A program made the translations under genes and the position numbers. A DNA stretch of 40,677 bases from a virus: positions 1-40,677 of IMG/VR virus record IMGVR_UViG_3300025789_000079, one strand, 5' to 3'. Position 1 is the first letter of the stretch, and each line of letters opens with the position of its first letter. Of the stretch, positions 16,045-22,566 are shown piece by piece. The notes beneath the pieces are model-generated. The model made no database searches and had not been told where the DNA came from. It saw only the letters and a list, made by a program, of their open reading frames with translations.

Positions 16045-16423
16045 ACAAGATATTAGACCAAACAAAATGATCTGGGTTACTTTTCAAAAGGAAGGCATTC
16101 ACGCTTATCCAGCAGCCGCAACAGATCCTAACCTAGCAACAGGAGATGAATATGATGTATCGTTTTTGGCTACTCCTCATCGTCATATATTCCATTTTCG
16201 CGTTTGGCTTTCAGTTACCCACAACGACCGTGATGTCGAATTCATCCAGTTTAAACGCTGGTTGGAAAATTTATACAAAGACAGTATACTAAAACTAGAT
16301 TATAAAAGTTGCGAGATGATGTCAGATGATTTATATGACATGATTTCACAAAAGTATCCCAACCGCGAGGTTTGGATTGAGGTCTCCGAAGATGGAGAAA
16401 ATGGTTCATTTATTAAATATTAA
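16034..16423 (+). CDS. QueD-like T-fold protein (6-carboxytetrahydropterin synthase-related)
   Basis: The 129-residue product has the order of elements of the QueD/PTPS family: His23 in an N-terminal FQKEGIHAYP strand, His49 and His51 in PHRHIFHF (for HGH) as zinc ligands, a strand and helix DVEFIQFKRWLENL (for VxDFxxLK), a helix SCEMMSDDLYDMI (for PTxENLA), and VWIEVSEDGENG with Glu116/Glu119 (for the terminal Glu). The catalytic cysteine normally four residues before the first His of HGH is absent; that position is Leu45. QueD turns the FolE product into 6-carboxytetrahydropterin for QueE, and both those genes are in this window. It may be an active divergent QueD or a T-fold relative with another job. 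Confidence 0.5.
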   Translation: MNIKQDIRPNKMIWVTFQKEGIHAYPAAATDPNLATGDEYDVSFLATPHRHIFHFRVWLSVTHNDRDVEFIQFKRWLENLYKDSILKLDYKSCEMMSDDLYDMISQKYPNREVWIEVSEDGENGSFIKY

Positions 16424-16434
16424 GGAAAGCTATA

Positions 16435-16695
16435 ATGGCTACAAACTACAAGGACTTTAGTTATTTCGAAGCCCGCCCCGATATCGTTAAAATCTTTGAA
16501 GATCTCGAAGCATTTTTAGATTGGTGTAAGATGGAGGGGGCACCGTTCGATGAGGCTCATCTTTATAACAGAGAAAGCTGGCAATGGCGTAATTTTGATA
16601 AAACACGTCGCCCTAAAAAGCCTTACACAGGCGAACGTAAACCTTATTTAGGTAAAAATCCACGTTATAATAACAATGAACGTTTTTCTAATTGA
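16435..16695 (+). CDS. Small conserved-looking phage protein
   Basis: An 86-residue protein with an acidic helical N-terminal half (ARPDIVKIFEDLEAFLDWCK) followed by LYNRESWQWRNF and a basic Lys/Arg/Tyr/Pro tail (TRRPKKPYTGERKPYLGKN). I recall similar small proteins in T4-like cyanophages without known function. A purine-rich GGAAAG site precedes the ATG. The 3' end overlaps the glycosyltransferase gene by 20 nt. The basic tail could bind nucleic acid, but nothing proves it. Confidence 0.75.
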   Translation: MATNYKDFSYFEARPDIVKIFEDLEAFLDWCKMEGAPFDEAHLYNRESWQWRNFDKTRRPKKPYTGERKPYLGKNPRYNNNERFSN

Positions 16696-17767
16696 TCTAG
16701 AAGCGGTAGAAACTAGGTACACGGGTCAATGGAAGACTCATGTACCTAATCTCTTACGAAAGGCAGGACACAATGTTCAAATTCTATCTGGCCCTACGGA
16801 TATTCCTACAGCCACTACTCCTGGTGCTTTCCTTAATTTTGGTGGTACCAATATCTATAAGTCTAGTCAAGTGGAACAAATGGGGCGTTTATTTTGCTCC
16901 GGATCAGTTCAGCCTGGCGATCATTTCTTGTTTACTGATGCTTGGCATCCTGGTATCATAAACTTAAAATACATGAGCGAACTGCTGAACATTCCAGTAG
17001 TTACACACGGACTTTGGCATGCTGGCAGTTATGATCCTCAAGATTTTCTTGGACGTCTTGTTGGCAATAAGCCTTGGGTTAGACATGCTGAAAAAAGTTT
17101 CTTTGCGGCATTTGATCACAATTACTTTGCTACTCAATTCCATATTGACATGTTTCATCATAATTTATTAAATGATGGAATGGTTGAAAATCCATGGGAA
17201 GAAGAGGACAAGGCAGATATGCTAGAGTCTGGCAAATATGTACGCACAGGTTGGCCGATGGAGTATATGGAAGATACATTAACTGTATATAAGAACATGC
17301 CCAAGCGTGACCTAATTCTTTTTCCGCATCGTATTGCACCCGAGAAGCAAGTTGAGATTTTTCGAGACTTAGCTACACACTTACCGCAGTATGAATTTGT
17401 AGTGTGTCAGGATCAACAACTAACAAAAAATGAATATCATAACTTGTTAGGCGAAGCGAAGATGGTGTTTAGTGCTAACTTACAAGAAACACTAGGCATT
17501 AGTTGCTATGAAGGTGCAGTAGTTGATGCTATTCCTATGGTTCCGGATCGTTTAAGTTATACAGAAATGTATTACGACACATTTAAATATCCAAGTAAAT
17601 GGACTGAAAGTTTTGATGCTTATACTGTTTACAGGCCGGATTTGTGTCGCAAGATAATGGAACATATGGATAATTATGCAACAAGAATTCCTGTGATCCG
17701 AAAACAATCAAAGGACTTACATGACAACTTCTTCAGTGCCACAGAGTTACTCAATAACCTCAACTGA
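16676..17767 (+). CDS. GT-B fold glycosyltransferase
   Basis: A 363-residue protein with the two-domain layout of GT-B (GT4-like) glycosyltransferases. The N-terminal acceptor domain ends near residue 190. The donor domain has LILFPHRIAPEKQVEIF (213-229), the usual strand and Lys/Arg-containing helix for the sugar nucleotide, and ETLGISCYEGAVVDAIPMVP (271-290), matching the EGFGLxxxEAMACG-type motif with its conserved Glu. T4-like phages use GT-B enzymes to glucosylate DNA, so a DNA or modified-base acceptor is one option; tail protein or host surface glycan is another. The shortened sugar dehydrogenase upstream could supply a donor. It overlaps genes on both sides. Confidence 0.8.
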   Translation: MNVFLIDLEAVETRYTGQWKTHVPNLLRKAGHNVQILSGPTDIPTATTPGAFLNFGGTNIYKSSQVEQMGRLFCSGSVQPGDHFLFTDAWHPGIINLKYMSELLNIPVVTHGLWHAGSYDPQDFLGRLVGNKPWVRHAEKSFFAAFDHNYFATQFHIDMFHHNLLNDGMVENPWEEEDKADMLESGKYVRTGWPMEYMEDTLTVYKNMPKRDLILFPHRIAPEKQVEIFRDLATHLPQYEFVVCQDQQLTKNEYHNLLGEAKMVFSANLQETLGISCYEGAVVDAIPMVPDRLSYTEMYYDTFKYPSKWTESFDAYTVYRPDLCRKIMEHMDNYATRIPVIRKQSKDLHDNFFSATELLNNLN

Positions 17768-18137
17768 TACAATAACTATCGATACTAGCACATTTGCTAA
17801 TATATCAGTAGCAAGTGGCGGTATCAATAATGTAACAATAGGTACTTCTAGTTCTAATTATTACTATAATACAATAGCTGGTGGCGGGTATAATATCGGT
17901 TCAGGTCTTACCAGTAGCGGTACTATTAGCATTAGTTCGTTATCGACAGACGACATAAAAGCATATAGTTTTCAGTTACCTGAAGAATGGAAGGATCAAT
18001 TTCCTGATTGGAATAAAGTACAAAAGATGTGTGAAGAATATCCCGGATTAAAAATAGCATTTGAAAAATTTAAGACAACATATAAACTAGTGAAAGACCA
18101 CTATGATACTCCAGAAGATCAAAGACCAATTCCTTAA
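17721..18137 (+). CDS. Ser/Thr/Gly-rich stalk plus helical domain, unknown
   Basis: A 138-residue protein in two unlike parts. Residues 1-75 are Ser/Thr/Ile/Gly-rich with alternating pattern (NVTIGTSSSNYYYNTIAGGG), like a short beta-fibre or tail-fibre segment. Residues 80-138 are charged and helical (LPEEWKDQFPDWNKVQKMCE), ending in QRPIP. The ATG follows AAGGA at correct spacing and overlaps the glycosyltransferase by 47 nt. A similar two-part design recurs in the protein at 18575. A minor virion component is plausible; function is not known. Confidence 0.7.
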   Translation: MTTSSVPQSYSITSTDTITIDTSTFANISVASGGINNVTIGTSSSNYYYNTIAGGGYNIGSGLTSSGTISISSLSTDDIKAYSFQLPEEWKDQFPDWNKVQKMCEEYPGLKIAFEKFKTTYKLVKDHYDTPEDQRPIP

Positions 18138-18597
18138 TTGGCTTGAACGCCATGACCGTAAACGCATTATTATGGATCGTACAGAAAACGAGCCATACTT
18201 GGAACGTTACTATGTTCTTTTTAAAGAACGTGTAACATTTCCTTATAATGTATTTTTACACAAGTTCTTAAAGTCAGATCCAGATGACGTTCATGATCAT
18301 CCATGGAATTACTTTACTATTATTCTTGCTGGTGGCTACTATGAGTGGATCGCACAGTTTAACGAAGACGGTACAAAGAATTGCGAAGTAAGAGTGTGGC
18401 GTGGCCCAGGTAGTTTCCGTTTTGGTAACACACATACCTTCCATCGTATTGAATTAAAAGAAGGCGTTACTCCTTGGACATTGTTCTTTGTAGGCAAACG
18501 TCAACGTGAGTGGGGATTTATTGTTGAAAATAAATGGATCCACTTTGAAAAATATCTAAGTGATAGAAAGAATGGCCTACTTCCCAACCACAACTAA
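18103..18597 (+). CDS. Cupin-like beta-barrel protein
   Basis: The 164-residue protein has a cupin-like core: HDHPWNYFTIILAGGYYEW supplies His-x-His, and GPGSFRFGNTHTFHRIEL the second cupin-type motif with further His residues, followed by PWTLFFVGKR. The metal set would be three or four His. Cupins include dioxygenases, isomerases and sugar epimerases. The ATG at 18103 overlaps the previous gene by 35 nt; an alternative ATG at 18172 would remove 23 basic residues and the overlap, and neither has a strong ribosome site. The 3' end overlaps the next gene by 23 nt. Confidence 0.72.
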   Translation: MILQKIKDQFLNWLERHDRKRIIMDRTENEPYLERYYVLFKERVTFPYNVFLHKFLKSDPDDVHDHPWNYFTIILAGGYYEWIAQFNEDGTKNCEVRVWRGPGSFRFGNTHTFHRIELKEGVTPWTLFFVGKRQREWGFIVENKWIHFEKYLSDRKNGLLPNHN

Positions 18598-18928
18598 TAC
18601 GACCGCTATACCAAACGGTGCTTACCTAACATCAACTGGTACAAATACTGTTTGGACTACTGGTACAAGTGTTCCAAACAGTGAAGTAATGATAATTAAT
18701 CAAACCAATCCGCCTACCATAGAAGTTAAAGGTAACATGGTTATTAACGGAGTTGATTTAGAAGAACGGTTAAAGACAATCGAAACAGTATTGCAAATCC
18801 CTGAAAGAGATGTTAAACTAGAACATAAACATCCAAAGCTCAAAGAATTGTACGATCAGTACATAAATGCTTTGGGCAAATACAGAACATTTGAAGCAAT
18901 TAAAGGAGATGACGATGGAACTACATGA
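18575..18928 (+). CDS. Thr-rich stalk plus helical domain, unknown
   Basis: I place the start at ATG 18575 (MAYFPTTTNTT) with GAAAGA just upstream; the product is 117 residues. Residues 1-50 are Thr/Asn/Gly-rich beta-type (GAYLTSTGTNTVWTTGTSVP), followed by a short IEVKGNMVINGVDLEERL segment of a kind also found at the end of phage fibre domains, and then a helical, charged C-terminus. The layout resembles the protein at 17721, suggesting related roles, perhaps minor virion or tail-tip proteins. It lies among enzyme genes. No membrane segment is present. Confidence 0.7.
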   Translation, partial: AYFPTTTNTTAIPNGAYLTSTGTNTVWTTGTSVPNSEVMIINQTNPPTIEVKGNMVINGVDLEERLKTIETVLQIPERDVKLEHKHPKLKELYDQYINALGKYRTFEAIKGDDDGTT

Positions 18929-19145
18929 ATCAGTTAAAGATACTTATAAAGAAATGATTATCAAGGAACACGAAGGATTTCGTCTTGTGTTGAAAAAGCA
19001 CGAAGTACTTGCCCCAAAAGGGTTGTTTAGTATTAATTTAGAACAACAAACTCTAAAGGATGGTGAAATAACTGATACGGCTACGTATAATTATTTCATG
19101 ACTACAGAAGAATTACAGGCACTGGCGTACGGGTTAACTGCATGA
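18915..19145 (+). CDS. Small unknown protein
   Basis: A 76-residue soluble protein, start set at ATG 18915 because AGGAG at 18904-18908 is ideally spaced. The sequence (MELHESVKDTYKEMIIKEHE, then a beta region KGLFSINLEQQTLKDGE) has no motif I recognise. It overlaps the previous gene by 14 nt and the phosphoribosyltransferase by 4 nt (ATGA), so it is part of the same operon. Confidence 0.75.
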   Translation: MELHESVKDTYKEMIIKEHEGFRLVLKKHEVLAPKGLFSINLEQQTLKDGEITDTATYNYFMTTEELQALAYGLTA

Positions 19146-19636
19146 AGAAAGTATATTATACCTGGCAACAAGTCGAAGGAGCGGTATTGGATATTGCTCG
19201 CCAAATGTCAGCACACGATTGGAAGCCTGACTATATTGTGGGTATAACCCGTGGTGGACTTGTACCAGCTAATTTGCTTAGTCAATATACTGGCATTAAA
19301 ATGTCAAGCCTAGACGTTAGCCTTCGTGACGGTGGTGATTGCGTTAGTAATTGTAGCATGGCAGAGGATGCTTACGAAGGTACTAAGATATTAGTAGTAG
19401 ATGATATCAATGATCAAGGCTCTACAGTAGCCTGGATCAAAAAAGACTGGCAAGCGAGTTGCTTGCCCGGCAATACTAGTATATGGGATCATGTATGGGG
19501 CGACAATGTTCGATTTGCAGTATTGACTCATAACTTAGGCAGTGAATTTAAAGATCCAGACTATTATGTTTGGACTGTAGACAAAAGAGATGAAGATTGT
19601 TGGTTAGTTTATCCTTGGGAGAATTTTTGGTTATGA
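19142..19636 (+). CDS. Phosphoribosyltransferase (type I, XGPRT-like)
   Basis: A 164-residue type I phosphoribosyltransferase. The PRPP-binding signature is ILVVDDINDQGST (83-95), with two adjacent acidic residues then DQGST. An N-terminal strand IVGITRGGLVPANLLS (32-47) is the PP-loop region typical of xanthine-guanine and hypoxanthine enzymes (TRGGLVPA). Such enzymes join a purine base to PRPP to make a nucleotide. In a phage with a 7-deazaguanine pathway it could salvage purines or activate a modified base; the sequence alone cannot tell. It overlaps its neighbours by 4 nt on each side. Confidence 0.85.
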   Translation: MKKVYYTWQQVEGAVLDIARQMSAHDWKPDYIVGITRGGLVPANLLSQYTGIKMSSLDVSLRDGGDCVSNCSMAEDAYEGTKILVVDDINDQGSTVAWIKKDWQASCLPGNTSIWDHVWGDNVRFAVLTHNLGSEFKDPDYYVWTVDKRDEDCWLVYPWENFWL

Positions 19637-19827
19637 CTTCAGCATTAATAAAATTATTAATTGGCATTGCATTTATTATCATTGCTCTTGCTATTGGTCC
19701 AATTATCGGAATTTGGAGTTTGAATACCCTGTTCCCTCAGTATTTAAATATTCCGTTAACTTGGCAAACTTGGTTGGCCTTTAATATATTATTCGGTAGT
19801 AGTGTTGCAGGAAAATTTAGAAAATGA
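19633..19827 (+). CDS. Small two-pass membrane protein
   Basis: A 64-residue protein starting at ATG 19633, overlapping the previous stop (ATGA). Two hydrophobic segments are clear: about 4-29 (LIKLLIGIAFIIIALAIGPI onward) and about 43-58 (WQTWLAFNILFGSSVA). The tail is basic (GKFRK). Size and lack of a signal peptide suggest an inner-membrane protein. Holin- or superinfection-exclusion-like roles are possible but nothing specific supports them. Confidence 0.75.
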   Translation: MTSALIKLLIGIAFIIIALAIGPIIGIWSLNTLFPQYLNIPLTWQTWLAFNILFGSSVAGKFRK

Positions 19828-19982
19828 CATTATCTGTTAAAGAATTAGAAGAAAAAATTGCATCTGTTAATGAGGATTTAAAAAAAATTAACGATATCAA
19901 AGCAATAGATACTTTAAATTTTTACAAAGAATATTTAGAAGAGCAACTTGCAGAAGCCAAACGTAATGAAAGAAAACTTTAA
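19824..19982 (+). CDS. Small coiled-coil protein
   Basis: This 52-residue frame begins MTLSVKELEEKIASVNEDLK and ends LEEQLAEAKRNERKL. It is almost wholly helical with heptad spacing of Leu/Ile, so a coiled coil is likely. Its ATG overlaps the upstream stop as ATGA and its end overlaps the next gene by 17 nt. Coding is supported by the coupling overlaps and by codon choice like its neighbours. No function is assigned. Confidence 0.7.
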   Translation: MTLSVKELEEKIASVNEDLKKINDIKAIDTLNFYKEYLEEQLAEAKRNERKL

Positions 19983-20169
19983 AATTACAATACCATGGCA
20001 TAATCAAGATAATAATTGGTGGAATGACACCTGTGCTGATGTAGTAGAAGTGTTTGGTTTACCCGGAGAACGTTATACATATCATCCAAGATATGAAGAT
20101 ATGGCGTTTTATTTTAATTCTAAAAAGGATTATGAATTATGCAAGATTCTACTTTCAGACAGAATTTAG
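19966..20169 (+). CDS. Small unknown protein (Trp-rich N-terminus)
   Basis: A 67-residue protein starting at ATG 19966, inside the end of the coiled-coil gene; an in-frame TTG at 19948 is less likely. It contains ITIPWHNQDNNWWNDTCADV, then VFGLPGERYTYHP and a C-terminal helix KKDYELCKILLSDRI. It looks like a compact alpha/beta domain. It overlaps the next gene by 31 nt. No family is recognised. Confidence 0.7.
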   Translation: MKENFKITIPWHNQDNNWWNDTCADVVEVFGLPGERYTYHPRYEDMAFYFNSKKDYELCKILLSDRI

Positions 20170-20357
20170 ACTTTTATAGTGTATTACTACTAGGAATACT
20201 ACTAGTAGTATTTGCCGTTTACTACAATTATACACATCCACATGTGGTTGTTAAGTATGATTGTTCAATAGCAGAAATAAGTCCAGATTATCCTATACCA
20301 GTTAAAGAAGCTTGTCGCAAACTTCGAGCAGAAAATATCTTGAATAAACCTAAATAA
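20139..20357 (+). CDS. Small single-pass membrane protein
   Basis: A 72-residue protein with one hydrophobic segment (FYSVLLLGILLVVFAVYYNY, about 12-31), followed by a soluble part with two cysteines: VVVKYDCSIAEISPDYPIPV and KEACRKLRAENIL. The two Cys might form a disulphide in the periplasm if the topology is N-in. I recall similar proteins in aquatic phages, without function. The folE promoter overlaps its 3' end. Confidence 0.75.
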   Translation: MQDSTFRQNLDFYSVLLLGILLVVFAVYYNYTHPHVVVKYDCSIAEISPDYPIPVKEACRKLRAENILNKPK

Positions 20358-20368
20358 ACCTATATAAT
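20340..20368 (+). promoter_or_regulatory. Sigma-70 promoter of folE with a direct repeat in the spacer
   Basis: TTGAAT (20340-20345), 17 bp, TATAAT (20363-20368). The 10-bp sequence AATAAACCTA occurs twice in tandem at 20343-20352 and 20353-20362, filling the spacer up to the -10. A ribosome site AGGAG follows at 20378-20382. Confidence 0.8.
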
Positions 20369-20388
20369 ATAACAGATAGGAGAATCAA

Positions 20389-21159
20389 TTGACTACATTT
20401 ACAACAGAAGATTTAAAAAATGTGTTAGCTGGTGCTAACCAGCAAGACGATGACAATAAAGAATATAAAGAAGCATATCTTGGAGATCATCTTCGATTTA
20501 AAATGAAACGCGAAGGCAAACGCTTTTGGGCTGGCGATAATATCAGCGACTATGTTAGCGAAGAAGACAAAGCAAAACTAATTGAAGAAGCAACTGAGGC
20601 ATTTGAAACTGTATTAGATCGGTTGCTTATTGATCGAGAAACAGATCCAAACTCTAAAGGTACAGCAAAGCGTCTTGCTAAAATGTACTTTAATGAAATA
20701 ATGGCAGGAAGATATGACACAGCACCAGACGCAACAGCATTTCCAAATGATTCGGTGGATCGTTACGAAGGTATGTTGGTTGTTCGTAGTGAGCTCCGCA
20801 GTATGTGTAGCCATCATCACCAACCCGTTGTTGGTGTTGCTTATATTGGTATTATTGCGGCGCAGAAACTCATCGGACTTAGCAAGTATACCAGGATTGC
20901 ACAGTGGTGTGCCCGACGTGGAACTCTCCAGGAGGAACTTTGTAATGACATTGCCCGCGAGATTGGTAAAGCTACCGGAGCAACAGACTTAGGTGTTTAT
21001 ATTCAAATGACACATGGTTGCTGTGAGAATCGTGGTATTATGGCTAAGAGTAGTTTAACACAGACTACAGTATTAAAAGGTGCGTTTAAAGACGATATGG
21101 GTACAAAGAAAGAATTCTTTGACAATATCAAAATGCAACAAGAGTATGCTTCAAAATGA
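20389..21159 (+). CDS. folE: GTP cyclohydrolase I
   Basis: Converts GTP to dihydroneopterin triphosphate, the first step toward folate and 7-deazaguanines. The zinc site is visible: Cys140, His142 and His143 in RSMCSHHHQPV, and Cys211/Cys212 in MTHGCCENRG. GLSKYTRIAQWCARRGTLQE (163-182) is the family signature GLSKxxRxVxxxARRxQxQE. At 256 residues it is longer than E. coli FolE (222). Translation starts at TTG 20389, 6 nt after AGGAG. It has its own promoter. With QueE, DpdA and the QueD-like protein here, supply of a 7-deazaguanine is the likely purpose. Confidence 0.93.
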   Translation: MTTFTTEDLKNVLAGANQQDDDNKEYKEAYLGDHLRFKMKREGKRFWAGDNISDYVSEEDKAKLIEEATEAFETVLDRLLIDRETDPNSKGTAKRLAKMYFNEIMAGRYDTAPDATAFPNDSVDRYEGMLVVRSELRSMCSHHHQPVVGVAYIGIIAAQKLIGLSKYTRIAQWCARRGTLQEELCNDIAREIGKATGATDLGVYIQMTHGCCENRGIMAKSSLTQTTVLKGAFKDDMGTKKEFFDNIKMQQEYASK

Positions 21160-21347
21160 TTAAAAAAGTATTTGCAAGAATACTAAGTGAAGTGTTATAC
21201 TACTTAGGGCATTGGATTAGTTTTCCAATGCACTGGTTTGATTTAGGTTGGTTGTATCCAACCTATAATCGTTTAATGTGTTGGAGTTGTGATGTCCAAG
21301 ATTGGGCAGGAAATGACAAGCCGTGGAAATGGGAGGACAAAAAATAA
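21156..21347 (+). CDS. Small Trp/Tyr-rich phage protein
   Basis: A 63-residue protein overlapping folE by ATGA. It has an amphipathic N-terminal helix (IKKVFARILSEVLYYLGHWI), then FPMHWFDLGWLYPTYNRLMC and a C-terminal VQDWAGNDKPWKWE. Small proteins with this pattern (LYxLGHW ... YPxYNxLM ... PW) are common in tailed phages; the role is unknown. It may sit at the membrane surface. The next ATG overlaps its stop (TAATG). Confidence 0.75.
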   Translation: MIKKVFARILSEVLYYLGHWISFPMHWFDLGWLYPTYNRLMCWSCDVQDWAGNDKPWKWEDKK

Positions 21348-21577
21348 TGACTAACGCAAAACAATTAACCGACGAATTAATTTATCGTATGAAAACTACA
21401 GACCTAAATAAGTTTGAGATTAAACGTGAAGTTGGTCCCAATTGGTTGCCCAATGGTACTGTTCCTTTTAATATCAGTGCTAGTAAAGGTATTGCTACAT
21501 TTACAGTATGGGCCGAAAGTATACAAGATGCAGAAGATCAAGTAAGTCAATATTTAGAAAGAGACGAAGATGAGTAA
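21347..21577 (+). CDS. Small unknown protein
   Basis: A 76-residue acidic protein. The start at ATG 21347 follows GGGAGG and overlaps the previous stop. It shows FEIKREVGPNWLPNGTVPFN then SKGIATFTVWAESIQDAEDQ, an alternating-strand region followed by a helix, ending RDEDE. No family is recognised. It overlaps queE by 8 nt and is probably co-translated with it. Confidence 0.72.
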   Translation: MTNAKQLTDELIYRMKTTDLNKFEIKREVGPNWLPNGTVPFNISASKGIATFTVWAESIQDAEDQVSQYLERDEDE

Positions 21578-22421
21578 ATTAAAAATAGCAGAATTATTTT
21601 ATAGTATTCAAGGTGAAGGACGATACATGGGAGTACCGTCTGTTTTCTTGCGCACATTTGGTTGTAACTTTAAATGTGCAGGCTTTGGTATGCCTCGAGG
21701 CGAACTTAGTACCGAAGCCGACGATATTGCACAAGTGGCGTTCCACTTTAATAAGTACGAAGAACTACCTTTAGTTAGTACAGGATGTGACAGTTATGCT
21801 AGTTGGCATCCTAGCTTTAAAGATCTCAGTCCAATGCTTACCAGTGATGCTATTGTAAATCGTATTATGGAAATTCTTCCTTACAAAACATGGTTAGATG
21901 AGCATCTTGTAATTACAGGCGGTGAACCTTTGTTAGGTTGGCAGAAAGCCTATCCAGACTTGCTCGATCATACTGACATGCGTAATTTAAAAGAAATTAC
22001 ATTTGAAACTAATGGTACTCAAAATTTAACACAAGAATTTAAAGACTATCTAAGTGAATGGTCTATTAGAAATAATTATCCACGTGCTGTAACATTTAGT
22101 GTAAGTCCAAAATTAAGCTGTAGCGGAGAAAAACGTGAAGATGCTATTAAACCAGATGTTGTTTTAGAGTATCAAGAAGTAGGACCGACTTATTTAAAAT
22201 TTGTTATTGCCACAGAAGATGATGCATACGAAGCACTAGAAGTAATGGACATTTATCGTGCATTAGGATTTGAAGGTGCTGTTTATTTTATGCCAGTAGG
22301 CGGAGTAGAAAGTGTATATGCATTGAATAATCGACGTGTAGCAGAACTAGCTATGAAGGCAGGTTTACGTTATAGTGATAGACTACAAGTGCCATTATTT
22401 AAAAATGAGTGGGGTACTTAA
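21570..22421 (+). CDS. queE: 7-carboxy-7-deazaguanine synthase (radical SAM)
   Basis: QueE is a radical SAM enzyme that contracts 6-carboxytetrahydropterin to 7-carboxy-7-deazaguanine. The N-terminus IAELFYSIQGEGRYMGVPSV matches the QueE signature with QGEG, and VITGGEPLL (114-122) is the GGEP motif that binds SAM. The cluster motif is split: Cys32 and Cys36 in GCNFKCAGFG are followed by a third Cys73 in TGCDSYAS, which matches the usual CDTxYA, so 36 residues replace the normal two. Insertions here are known in some QueE proteins. At 283 residues it is longer than most (about 210-245), as the insertion explains. QueC is not found nearby. Confidence 0.9.
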   Translation: MSKLKIAELFYSIQGEGRYMGVPSVFLRTFGCNFKCAGFGMPRGELSTEADDIAQVAFHFNKYEELPLVSTGCDSYASWHPSFKDLSPMLTSDAIVNRIMEILPYKTWLDEHLVITGGEPLLGWQKAYPDLLDHTDMRNLKEITFETNGTQNLTQEFKDYLSEWSIRNNYPRAVTFSVSPKLSCSGEKREDAIKPDVVLEYQEVGPTYLKFVIATEDDAYEALEVMDIYRALGFEGAVYFMPVGGVESVYALNNRRVAELAMKAGLRYSDRLQVPLFKNEWGT

Positions 22422-22422
22422 T

Positions 22423-22566
22423 ATGTTCTTTATGTTTTGTTTTATAATTGGTTGGGTAATAATAATTTGTTTATTATTAAGATGGACTAAAAATATTAAT
22501 AGTTCTTGTACTGGCAATTGTAGACAAGGCAGAGATTGTAATTGTATGGAAAAGAAAAATGATTAA
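22423..22566 (+). CDS. Tiny membrane protein with Cys-rich tail
   Basis: A 47-residue protein starting at ATG 22423, one base after the queE stop and with GGGG upstream. One membrane segment (MFCFIIGWVIIICLLLRW) is followed by a short tail with four cysteines, SSCTGNCRQGRDCNC. The spacing C-x3-C-x5-C-x-C could bind a metal ion. Similar tails occur in other small phage proteins as I recall. It overlaps the next gene by 8 nt. Confidence 0.7.
   Translation: MFFMFCFIIGWVIIICLLLRWTKNINSSCTGNCRQGRDCNCMEKKND

Noticed and set aside
19449-19467. Inverted repeat GGCAAGC / GCTTGCC in the phosphoribosyltransferase gene
   Set aside because: A 7-bp repeat in coding sequence is expected by chance in a window this long.
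19142-19636. Phosphoribosyltransferase gene as a possible QueC
   Set aside because: It has the PRPP loop VVDDINDQGST and no ATP-PPi loop SGGxDS, so it cannot be QueC.
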